Source: Aplidium turbinatum (taxonomy: Eukaryota > Chordata > Ascidiacea > Aplousobranchia > Polyclinidae). From it: a stretch of DNA of 64,000 bases. Below the pieces are notes generated by a model. The model was not told the DNA's origin, did not search any database, and worked only from the letters and a program-made list of their open reading frames with translations. Shown here one piece after another: positions 21,291 to 31,343 of this stretch. The position numbers were made by a program, and so were the translations under genes. The stretch is taken from contig OU964918.1 of assembly GCA_918807975.1 (NCBI GenBank), forward strand, positions 310,001 to 374,000, in the 5' to 3' direction. The first letter of the stretch is position 1. Each line of letters begins with the position of its first letter.

Positions 21291-22619
21291 AACTTAAATT
21301 GTCAGGACTCACCAAAAGGAGGTTGGCAACTTGAGTCCGTTTTAGGAGTTTTAACAGCTTAATTTAGTCTGAAGATGTTGTTGAAGGTTTAGCGTCATTG
21401 ATATGTGAACCATCAGAGAACCGTCAAAGCACTAGACCTTTGATAACAACTTTAGTCTAAATTTAAACAATAGAAACGGCGTTTCATTTGATTGTTGCAT
21501 AAGATTACCTATGGCTACATACCCATTTATTTATTTGCACTCAAAAAAGTTAAGGGGAAGGTTTAACCCTGTCTGTAGAGACACGGGGTTTTATGAGGAC
21601 GCCCCACTCTAGTAGTGAAATGTTTTTCAGAAGGAAATATGCTAGAATTGTAAATTTTCTTGAATTTTATTTTTTTTTCTTTGCGAATTTTCTAAACATA
21701 AACTGGTCATTTTTCTACCTTTCTGTCCTTCACAATAAGCACTGCGTCTCAGGTGGCTAGTCATTTTCGTAGAGTGCTAGATATATAATTCGTCAGACTA
21801 ATAAAATATTGGCGTAACTCACTTTTTGACGAAATTGAGATATTGGTGTTTTGTGGGTCCCTAAAATGTAGCGCATCTGCCATATAATTTTCTAAGACCT
21901 ACGTTAACGAGAAAGTGGTATTTTCGTAAAAATGTCAGATGGCCTAACTCAAACGCTTGACTTAGGCCATTTTACAAATCTTTTTCATCGTTTGCTGGAA
22001 ATAAAGCATTCCTCCAACAGACAAATGGTCAGAAGACGACGATCTAAATTGTACAGAAATAGAGCTTCCACTTCATCACAAGTCCAGACAATTATTTTAG
22101 CACAAAACAATTATGTTTTTTTTTCTATTTTATGTATCATAATCTTGGCCATTTCCAAGTAACTACCCTACTTAAATCAATCTGTTTTCTTTCTGTTCCT
22201 TTGAGAAGCTTCATTTTCCTAGTACTCTGGTAGTGCGACTTATCACCTTACACTGTGATACAGGTCAGATCTTCTCAATGCGCCGTTTCTAGGAGTCTTT
22301 TTGCACCCATGGCAGGTTTTTGTAGCAAGTCCTTGTTCGATACGGTACCTAATTAATTCTCAGCTTAATATCACACTTAGCGACTTCATAAGCTCGTTGC
22401 TAAGTTCTTCGCCATCATTCTTGAGTTTCACAGATGGGAAAAGGAGAACATAGGGAAACATAGATTTTAAACCGTTTGAATTGACTTTTATGTGTAGGTA
22501 GCTTATATGTGCCAAAGTGGGAAAAGAGGAAAATCACTTTTTGGCGAAATTTCTCAATGACTTGCCTACTGTAGATTCCCAATACTGTAGAAAGATCACA
22601 ACGTACAGAAAGAAGAAAT

Positions 22620-23970
22620 TCTTGTACCCTGGAACTACCATAATCCAACTTCATCGGCAATACAAAGAGCTTGCTGAAAGACGTGGGCAAAAGGCACTGG
22701 GAGACGATCATCATAGATCCGCCGCCAGTGTATGAAATCGGGCTGGAGGCTTCCAACTCTACCAAGCTTGCACCCGTTTCCCGTGAGATCATCGCCATTG
22801 GGCTTTGTTTGGTTCAGGTCCAAGTTGAGACAAAGGCTATTCGCTTGTATGGCTGTTTAAGGTGGTCGTAACTACGCGAGGGCTACGCACACACCCTTGG
22901 CCAGCTCCATGTCCACTGCAGTCCAATAAGATCGAAACCTGCATCTTCACGGGAACTGGTTGCAACGGGCTGCCGGGGGCTCTGTTCATGCCACGTAAGG
23001 ATCAGTGCAACGTGTGTGTTTCATTCAAACACAGTAATATTAACAAAGAACAATACGATGACCATATCAAGTTGAAGAATGAAGCTTGAGATTAGAAGAC
23101 GAAAGACAAAGGGTCCGCTAACACAGTTAAATCCGTATATATGGACAAGGGATTTACAGGCTGTACTTCTGTGTCCCAAAACTAAGAGAAGCAGTATGTA
23201 CTATAAAACCAAGCTGCAGGTACACAATTTTACACTGTTCAATTTTGAATCAAAAGATGCTTATTGCTATATTTGGAATGAAACAGAAGGTGATTTACGC
23301 AGTGAAATATTCGCTTTCTTGCAGTTTAATCATTTCGAACGGGTAATTTCTGGAAGCCCCGGTCTGGAGGAGATAGTTATTTGGAGTGTTGGGTGTGGAC
23401 TGTGGATATCAAAATAGAAACTCTAATGTATCTAGTGCATACTGTGCCCTTGCATGGAAGCATGGCATCACTATTACTCAGAAGTACCCCGTGGCTGGTC
23501 ACACTCAAATGGAGTGTGATAGCATGCACAGTACTATCGAGCGAAAATTGGTAAACAACATTTTTACGACGAGGGATTACGAAGTTATCATCCAGAATGC
23601 CAGAATCAGACCGCATCCCAACAATGTACAGAGGATGCAACTCAGTGATTTTATGAAAATCAATGGGTGATGCTTGTTGAGTATCAGGCCTGGAAAGAAA
23701 GCTGGAGATCCCACGGTTCATGATCTTAGAGGCCTGAATCATAAAAGTAGTGGGAAGGTATTGTACAAATGTACAAGATCCCATTATGTGAGGCTGCACT
23801 GTGGGAAGATCTGCCACAGCGGTTACAAACAAACTTAGGCGACACTACATCGATTCCTAATCTTTCAAGCCATCTTCCAATCAAATTGTGGAAATACAAT
23901 GATCTCCAATCTATGCAACATGTTATGCCAACATGGTGCCACTCCTTTTTTGATAATTTGCCTCATCATC
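22620..23970 (+). pseudogene. DUF7869-type protein, probable transposase of X2
   Basis: Blocks in order: a Cys motif MPRKDQCNVCVSFKHSN with HIKLKNEA (about 22989-23088); MDLQAVLLCPK; KLQVHNFTLFNFESKDAY; a break after EEIVIWS; CGYQNRNSNV; GHTQMECDSMHSTIE; RDYEVIIQNARIRPHP; then, after further breaks, SIRPGKKAGDPTVHD and LPIKLWKYNDLQSM ending DNLPH. The order and motifs match a widespread family of uncharacterised animal proteins carrying DUF7869. Asp in ESKDAY, Asp in WSDGCG (kept in X1) and the GHTQME stretch look like nuclease-fold landmarks. That reading is inference. At least two frameshifts and several stops make it a pseudogene. Confidence 0.72.
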
Positions 23971-24388
23971 ATCACCAATATAATTTATTCAGCTTGTCTT
24001 GCCAACTCTGTTTTTAGGCGAAATATGCAGTCTCGCGTGAAATATAACTCCTATCGTGAGATTGGAGTTGCTATTAGGGATTTTCCTGTTAATTCTAGTC
24101 GTATTATTACTGTTATTATGTCACCGTTAAAAAAATCATATTGACAAACTCGGAATATCAAATGGCCTAAGTCATGTCTGTGCATTCGGAAAATGGCCTA
24201 AGTCATCCCAGCACATTATGGGATGCAAAATGAAGCAAATGAAAGTATACATGCTCATTGTACTTGTGTCGACATGCTATTTTCGTTTAACTGTACAATA
24301 AATATGATAAAAACAACCGTGTAGACAGTTTTTTCGATTATCTCAAAACAAGAAAAAATGAATTACGCCATTACTTTATTAGCCTGAC

Positions 24389-24805
24389 CATGGCCACCTG
24401 GAGATGAGGCCTGATTTGTCACATTTTGCAGATTTTGATTACAGCTACTGCTAGTGCTTGACTGACATTTTTTGAGATGTTTTTACTTTTTGCGGTTTCC
24501 TAATGACATAAAACTTTTTTGTTGCCTTGAAGAAGCAGTAGCAAATGAGAAAAAGTAAGTTTAAAAACGCTAAATCAGACTGTTATTGAAAATTAACAGT
24601 CTGACTAAAATCTTCGAAATCGAATTTTCTTTGTTTTTCAATATGTGAGAATGTTAAAACCTATTGTGTCATCTGGGGAAAAGAATAAAGAAAGCGTACA
24701 AATCTAATTTTTAGAAGAATTTATTTAAACGTTCGCCCAAAGTTAGAAAAACCTGGAAATTTCTGCAAAATGTGACAAATCAGGCCGTATCTTTAGGTGG
24801 CCATG
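24389..24805. mobile_element. MITE with CATGGCCACCT ends, copy 1
   Basis: The ends are CATGGCCACCT and AGGTGGCCATG, with CTGATTTGTCACATTTTGCA repeated in inverse just inside both. A central hairpin TCAGACTGTTA...TAACAGTCTGA lies near 24583-24608. It sits inside the X2 right terminal repeat with duplicated GYCTGAC (7 bp). A second copy is at 51407-51819. Confidence 0.78.
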
Positions 24806-25194
24806 GTCTGACGATATAATTTCATGTAAGTGTAATATAAATGTTACTGCAATTATTTTAAAATGAAAAAAAGGCCCAAATACGCCTTATATTTATGAGC
24901 AAAAGTAATTTTTTGTTTAGTTTAGCATTACTCTATGTTATAATTAAAAAATTTCAATTTTGAAGCTATTTTTGGGAAATTAGAATAAAAACCTACTTTT
25001 TGATGTCTTTTCATCTCAAAACTTTATTTCAATCACTATGTTGGGTAAAAAGTTAATTTGTATTTGCACAATACACATGGCTATTATCTTGTGAAATATT
25101 TTGGCTCTGTGACTTTCATAGCTCCCGTTATTAGCGACTAATTATCACCGGGGATAAGATAGCCCGTGATGTGCTTTCCGCGTACGAAAAGAGC

Positions 25195-25640
25195 TCGTAT
25201 TAAGATAGGGTTGTAAGACCCTCAATGTTGGCTAGGATGCAGGCGGTAGCTTTGACAAAAACACAGGAAGGGAAAATGCAAGTGGCAGAAATGAAAATGT
25301 TGCGATGGTCTCTAGGGTTGGCGAAACAGTACAGAGTAAGGAATTAAATGATCAGAGAATGAATGCAGGTTGGAAAGCTGGAAAACAAGTTGAGAAAGAC
25401 AAAGCTTAAATAGTTGGGTTATGGCGTAAGGAGAGACGATTACTTCAGAAGAAGAAAAAGGCAATGAAAATTTGGTAAAAGAAAGCATGGAAGGCCGAAA
25501 TGAGAGATTGTGTCACAGAAGACATGAAGGAGGAAGATGCTTCTGACAGAGTTATGTGTGTAATGTTGCACAGAATTCGACCACTACAAGCTGACTCCGA
25601 CACTAAGTCGATTGAACTTGTAATAACGTAATAAATGTAA
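25195..25640 (+). pseudogene. LINE C-terminal relic in block copy 1
   Basis: The plus strand reads AEMKMLRWSLGLAK, then LENKLRKTKLK and MRDCVTEDMKEEDASDRV. This matches the usual LINE ORF2 tail (MLRW..G, RLRWFGHV, RGRP..W.D.V.EDM). It has in-frame stops and is 5'-truncated. Confidence 0.55.
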
Positions 25641-25654
25641 GAATGTAAGGAACT

Positions 25655-25925
25655 GTAATAATAATAATGTTATGGTTTTATTTATTGTCGCTCTACAACA
25701 GCTAAGGTCTTTTAGCGACAGGGCTCATGTTTTAATTTTTTTATATTAGGTTTACGCTTTATCACATTATTACCCGATTTATTCTCACTGCGTTATGCAA
25801 GAAAGAACACAATCGGTAACGTTTTTAAAATCTTCGGTTTGACCCGACCTGGAATCGATCTCAGATCTACCAGCACCAGAGACAAAGGCGAAGCCATTCG
25901 GCCACTGAGCTGGTTTGTACGGAAC
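25655..25925 (-). repeat. tRNA-derived SINE (Ser/Leu-like head), copy 1
   Basis: The minus strand reads GCTCAGTGGCCGAATGGC, an A-box-like start, followed by GATCGATTCCAGGTCGGG, B-box-like. This resembles a class II tRNA head. The body runs to an ATT-repeat tail near 25655. A second copy is at 27232-27513. Confidence 0.5.
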
Positions 25926-26235
25926 TGGCGCAACACTGTCAAGGAAGCCTACTTAAAGGCGACCAATTACGACGTCGTGAAAAGCGCGTAAAGCAAAATG
26001 CGAGACGCTGGTAAGGGCAAATTCCCATACAAAATTAAGAGTGCAACGGTGCGGTTCCAATACATTACAATGTGAAGGACTGCAATCTGCACCAGTGACC
26101 CCACTTGAAATGAAATCGAAAGTTATCAAGTTTTCATTTTACCAGTTTTAAAGCTCGTTTCTAGCACTAGTTGCAACGTTCATCTGATGAAATTGAAAGT
26201 AAAATTAACAACAAACAAGATGGTTTATTGCTTCA

Positions 26236-26273
26236 CTGACGTTTCGCGCACCATGACAATGCGCATCCTCAGA
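26236..26273 (-). ncRNA. Hammerhead-like motif of a Penelope-type repeat
   Basis: The minus strand has CTGAGGA, a stem of GCGC pairing with GCGC across a short loop, then GAAAC and GTC. This is the CUGANGA-stem II-GAAA core order of hammerhead ribozymes reported in Penelope-like elements. It lies in the spacer between the two 1.3-kb blocks. Cleavage competence is not shown. Confidence 0.45.
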
Positions 26274-27231
26274 GCGAATAACATACAAAATAAAATTTCA
26301 CCAGGTTATATACTGCAGTGCGATTGAAGGCAAGAAAAAATAAAACAAGCAATTTTTAGAAATTGGCCAATGATGTGTGAGTGGTTACTTTCCACGTTAA
26401 AAATAAAAATACTGCAATTACTTTGAAATGTAAAAAAGGCCCAAAAATGCCTTATATTTATGAGCAAAAGCAATTTTTTGTTTAGTTTAGCATTACTCTA
26501 TGTTATAATTCAAAAATTTCAATTTTGAAACTATTTTTGAGAAGTTAGAATAAAAACCTACTTTCTGACATCTTTTCATCTCAAAACTTTATTTCAATCA
26601 CTTTGTTCGGTAAAAAATTAATTTGTATTTGCACAATACACATGGCTATCATCTTGTAAAATATTTTGGCTCTGTGATTTTCATAGCTCACGTTATTATC
26701 GATTAATTATCACCGGGGATAAGATAGCCTATGACGTGCTTTCCGCTTACGAAAAGAGCTCGTATTAAGATAGGGTTAATAAACGATGGTAAGACCCTCA
26801 ATGTTGTCTGGGATGCAGGCGGTAGCTTTGACAAAAACACAGGAAGGGAAGTTTCAAGTAGCAGAAATGAAAATGTTGCGATAATCCCTAGGGTTGGCAA
26901 AACAGGACAGAGTAAGAAATTAAATTATCAGTGAATAAATGCAAGTTGGAAAGCTGGAAAACAAGTTGAGAAAGACAAAGCTTAAATAGTTGGGTTATGG
27001 CGTAAGGAGAGAAGATTACTTCAGAAGAAGAAAAAGGCAATGAAAATTTGGTAAAAGAAAGCATGGAAGGCCGAAATGAGAGATTGTGTCACAGAAGACA
27101 TGAAGGAGGAAGATGCTTCTGACAGAGTTATGTGTGTAATGTTGCACAGAATTCGACCACTACAAGCTGACTCCGACACTAAGTCGATTGAACTTGTAAT
27201 AACGTAATAAATGTAAGAATGTAAGGAACTG

Positions 27232-27513
27232 TAATAATAATAATGTTATGGTTTTATTTATTGTCGCTCGCTCTACTGTCGCTCTACAATAGCTAAGGTC
27301 TTTTAGCGACAGGGCTCATGTTTTAATTTTTTATATTAGGTTTACGATGTTATCACATCATTACCCGATTTATTCTCACTGCGTTATGCAAGAAAGAACA
27401 CAATCGGTACCGTTTTTAAAGTCTTCGGTTTGACCCGACCTGGAATCGATCTCAGATCTACCAGCACCAGAGGCGAAGGCGAAACCACTCGGCCACTGAG
27501 CTGGTTTGTAAGG
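27232..27513 (-). repeat. tRNA-derived SINE (Ser/Leu-like head), copy 2
   Basis: The same head and tail as 25655-25925, duplicated as part of the 1.3-kb block rather than by a separate insertion. Confidence 0.48.
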
Positions 27514-27547
27514 AACTGGCGCAACACTGTCAATGAAGCCTATTTAA

Positions 27548-29870
27548 CCCATATCCTCCTACCGTCAGTTTAAACTGACAGCACATTTAGATGGTTTCTA
27601 GATTACAAACCGTTTTGTCGCAACCCAGTTAGTATGTTATGAGGTTCGTAAGGTCTGTACCTAACACTATAATACATTTAGTGAAATTCCGTTTATCCTT
27701 CGACTGGATATAACGGATCAAATTTCCAAAATGGGTATTTTTTGTTGTTCGTAATTATAGCGGTGTCAATTTTTACTGGGTCGCATTATAATGACATAAA
27801 CCACGAAATTAGTTAGAACTAACATTGCTGTATCCATATTTTGCATACTTAGAAAAAATTAATTGTTTGTTTAAGTTTTGTACCATTTCCGCTTCCGTCA
27901 GTTTAAACTGACGCTAGGAGCAGAAGGGAGCATGTAAATTGTAAATGATTTTACAAATTATGTGCAGAATAGTTGAGTTTAGGGATTATTTTGCAAACAT
28001 TTTGATTCTCAAGCATAACGTTGATATATTAGCAAAGGAAAACTTAATGTAGGTCAATTGATGAACTTAATATGGCATAACTGTTTCATTTTGAAGTTAA
28101 AAGTAGTGATATATCATACATCTTTTGATTTCATACAGCATAGCATTGGCAAAACATTTGCATAATAGTAACAAATTGATAGTTTTTGAAGCATTGGAAG
28201 CTCTTGAAAGGTTAGAAACTGATGAAGAATCAATATCAGAAGTCGTGTCTAAAGCAAATTTAGTTATATTTCCTCCTGAAGATGATGGCATGGATACAGA
28301 TGAAGATGATGGTGGTGAAATGGATTGTACTCCAGACAATCTATGTGGTAGACAGTTGCCTTGCAAACTACAAACCTGAACAACATGTAAGTGTAGATGA
28401 AAGCATGGTACCATACTTTGGGAAACATGGCGCAAAACAATACATTCATGGGAAGCCTATAAAGTTTGGCTATAAGCTGTGGGTGCTAGCGAAGCCGTTA
28501 GGCTACTGCGTACAATTCCGCCCTTATGCAGGAAAAGACTCCCAGTTGGAAGAGTACGAGGATATTGGGCTTGGGATGGGTGCTGCAGTAGTAGCTCATT
28601 TGATGCAACATCTACCTCCACAAAGCGAGTCCAGTTCCAACTATCATGTGGTTATGGACAACTTTTTCACACATCCGGGACTTCTGCGATACCTTCGTAA
28701 AAAGTCTATTGCAGCTACAGGAACAGCCAGAGTTAACCGCATGGAAAATCCTCCCCTCAAGCGAGTTAATGAAGTTGACAAGTTACACAGAGGTGCCTCG
28801 GATGTTGCTGTGGAGACATCACATAACATTGCTGGTATCCGATGGAAAGACAGAAAAGTAGTAGGCTAAATGTTCTGTCAATCTTTGCAGGAACAGACCC
28901 ACTGCAAAAAGCAAAGCGATATAGTAAGCAAGAGAGAAAAAGATTGATATTCAGCAGCCAAATGTAATACACGTTTACAACCAACACATGGGTGGTGTTG
29001 ACCGTTTGGGTCAAAATGTTTCAAAGTATATGATCAACTTGAGAAGCAAAAAATGGTGGTGGCCATTATTTCGTTTTTGTATTGATATGGCAGTCAACAA
29101 TGCTTTTCAAATATATCGCCATTGCAAGACCGATGCTGGTGAAATTCGTTTAGATGCTCTGGGCTTCAGAAGAGCAGTTGTTGAAAGTTACCACCAGCTT
29201 TATCGAAAAGATGTTTCAGATATACTGTTTCCGGGACCCAGGGCATCTCCGCAACCCCATATAAAATACAGCACTGCCCAACACTGGATCATAAAAGGGA
29301 AGCAATGCCGCTGCGCCAAACCAGGATGTTCTGGAACATCAGTTTATTTTTGTGAAACCTGCAATGTTGGCCTACATCCTCAGTGTTTTAAGGAGTACCA
29401 CATGAAATAGATGAATTGGGCTCTTTCAGCTGTCAGAATTGGGCTCTTTCAGCTGAACTCAAGCCGGGTGAACATGTGAGACGAAATGGTTTGAAGCCAA
29501 TATAAAGTACATTTTTACGATAAATCAATATCGCCAGACGATGAATCAACCAAGAACATTCCTATCTTTTGATACTGTGACATTTTTGATTCGTTAATAT
29601 GTAGTGATTTCTTGACTTTTTTGTCCTTTTCCATTATTGCTTTAGTTGAATACGTATTAGACTAAACACTGACGGAGAAAACTTTTTCGTATTTATTTTA
29701 TATGCCCCCTCCTGCTCCTAACGTCAGTTTAAACTGACAGGCCAAAAATTGTTGATAATTGTCCCCACCAAATTTTTTTTTCAAAAATATTGTTCAATTC
29801 GGTTAAGATACCTTAAAAATAATATACATACAAAAAATTGCAAAAAAATTTTGATTCAGAAGGATATGGG
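27548..29870 (+). mobile_element. piggyBac-1 DNA transposon
   Basis: TTAA flanks both sides (27544-27547 and 29871-29874). The ends are CCCATATCCTCCT and AGAAGGATATGGG. A palindrome GTCAGTTTAAACTGAC occurs three times: 27564-27579, 27897-27912 and 29723-29738. The second and third also share an inverted flank (GCTAGGAGCAG / CTGCTCCTAAC). The element is 2323 bp with a degraded but recognisable transposase. The empty site survives in the other block copy. Confidence 0.92.
28125..29410 (+). pseudogene. piggyBac-type transposase (PGBD-like), degraded
   Basis: Order: an acidic N-terminus (EDDGMDTDEDDGGEMD), then the catalytic core in another frame: EQHVSVDESMVPYFGKHGAK (first Asp), YHVVMDNFFTHPG (second Asp), and after a further shift HMGGVDRLGQN (third Asp). 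At the end is a cysteine-rich finger: CRCAKPGCS, YFCETCNVGLHPQC. All three catalytic Asp positions and the finger remain. The stretch between the acidic N-terminus and the first Asp is far shorter than in intact family members, so an internal deletion removed much of the DNA-binding region. At least two frame changes. Non-autonomous now. Confidence 0.85.
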
Positions 29871-30106
29871 TTAAAGGCGACCAAATACGACGTCATGAAA
29901 AGCGCGTAAAGCAAAATGCGAGACGCTGGTAAGGGCAAATTCCCACACAAAATTAAGAGTGCAACGGTGCGGTTCCAATACATTACAATGTGGAGGACTG
30001 CAATCTGCACCAGCGACCCCACTTGAAATGGAATCGAAAGTTATCAAGCTTTCATGTCACCAGTTTTAAAGCTATCAAAGGTTTATTCATCAGCATCCAG
30101 CTAAAG

Positions 30107-31272
30107 CAGCGGTTCTCAACCTGTGGGCTATGGCTCACTAGTGGGCCATGGAAAGATTTTGAGGTGGGCCACAGACCTATTTAAAAATTTGCCAGCGTTA
30201 GTGAAAGATTTAGTTTCATTTGTGTTACTATAGTTAATTTTACGCTGGTGTGTTTTGTTTAGTTGTTTGATGGCAGCAACAATGAATGGTGCTGCTGTAA
30301 TTTGCTGTAGAATGGTAATTTTGATTCATTCTAACTATTATTAAAATAATAATTTTGGTGGCGTGATCGTGATGTAATCAATGCCGTCTGTTGCATAATA
30401 CGAACGTTGATTTTAAGCAGCCACAACAGTGTGGTTCTTATAGGGGGCCACTTGGCTCCGTAAGGAAAAATTTTTAACTTAAAGGGAGGAATAATCGTGT
30501 TGAAAGGAATTGGGAAGAAATGTAAATCCAATGTAAATTTAACTAAATATTTTATTGAAATGGTTAATTTATTTATGACTGAGCACATAGTTTAGATCAG
30601 CGTAGAGTTTTTACAGCACTTTAGGATGCAATAGACCACTTTGTGATTACAATCAAGTCATAGCCTAACTGAAAGTGGTAGCCTACTGAAACTTCTGCCG
30701 ACCTGTTTTTAGCATTTTTTTGTGAATTATTGTCGGGAGAAATTGACAATAGTTGTGTCTTTCAAAGGAGGCATAAGGAATTAATGTTGAGAATCACCGT
30801 AACTGCAAGGTGGTCAATAATGTTCAGGAGCACGCATCTCACTGGATATGCGCCCGGTTCAAAATCACGCGGCGCTAGTTCGACTCTCGGGGTGTGCGCT
30901 TGAGCAAAGCATTCTAAGGACTGCTCTCCATTCAGTGGCACCTAATCGATGGAATAATTCCCTGGCAACAACACTTCAACAATCGGAAAACTTTACTCTG
31001 TCAATCTCGGTAACCGGCCCTGTGTCAAGAGCCTCTACAAGTATGCGAAACTACCAGGAATGATCTATCAAGGCTTTGTCAGTCTGAGGATAAAGATTTA
31101 AAAACCAACCAACCATTTCATTGATGCACAGAATAATCTGTTTTGAAATATTTTCTGCTGTTTTACTTTTTAAACATATTTTGTAGTTTGTTGCTTGCAT
31201 AAACAATTAATGGGCCACAAGAATTTTGTGTAACGAAAATGGGCAACGAAGGAAAAAGGTTGAGAACCACTG
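30107..31272. mobile_element. hAT element with CAGYGGTTCTCAACC ends
   Basis: The ends are CAGCGGTTCTCAACCTGTGG and AAAAGGTTGAGAACCACTG; the 8-bp duplication AGCTAAAG is exact at 30099-30106 and 31273-31280. The subterminal GTGGGCCA motifs are typical of this hAT group. No transposase is seen. It carries an inserted SINE at 30828-31115. Confidence 0.88.
30828..31115 (+). repeat. tRNA-derived SINE (second family), copy 1
   Basis: It shares its body with 53746-54061: GGTGTGCGCTTGAGCAA, AAGGACTGCTCTCCATTCAG, AATCGGAAAACTT and CTGTCAATCTCGGT. The tRNA-like head has a B-box-like CTAGTTCGACTC. The tail is AACC repeats. It is nested in the hAT element. Confidence 0.65.
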
Positions 31273-31343
31273 AGCTAAAGAGTTGTTTCCTACCAAGTAC
31301 CCCCAGAGTATTCAATCGTTTTTTTTCGAAAGCTCTTAAGCAC

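Larger units (their letters stand above)
21791..24813 (+). mobile_element. DNA transposon X2 (DUF7869-type), complete ends
   Basis: The left end is CGTCAGACTAATAAAATA followed by TTGGCGTAACTCA; the right end is its inverse. The 8-bp target duplication ATATAATT is exact at 21783-21790 and 24814-24821. The element is 3023 bp, including a 417-bp MITE inserted inside the right terminal repeat (24389-24805). The interior encodes a DUF7869-type protein relic. Copy X1 at 1-5130 shares the right end and interior, with a different flank (ATATATGA). Confidence 0.88.
24842..26155. repeat. Duplicated 1.3-kb block, copy 1
   Basis: It is nearly identical to 26408-27547 plus 29871-30073, where the second copy is split by piggyBac-1. 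It contains a LINE reverse-transcriptase tail (about 25195-25640) and a tRNA-like SINE head on the minus strand (about 25848-25920). Confidence 0.8.
26408..30073. repeat. Duplicated 1.3-kb block, copy 2, split by piggyBac-1
   Basis: It matches 24842-26155 in the same orientation; the LINE tail is at about 26750-27220. The match resumes at AGGCGACCAAATACGACGTC after piggyBac-1. Copy 1 has the empty site CTACTTAAAGGC. Confidence 0.8.
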
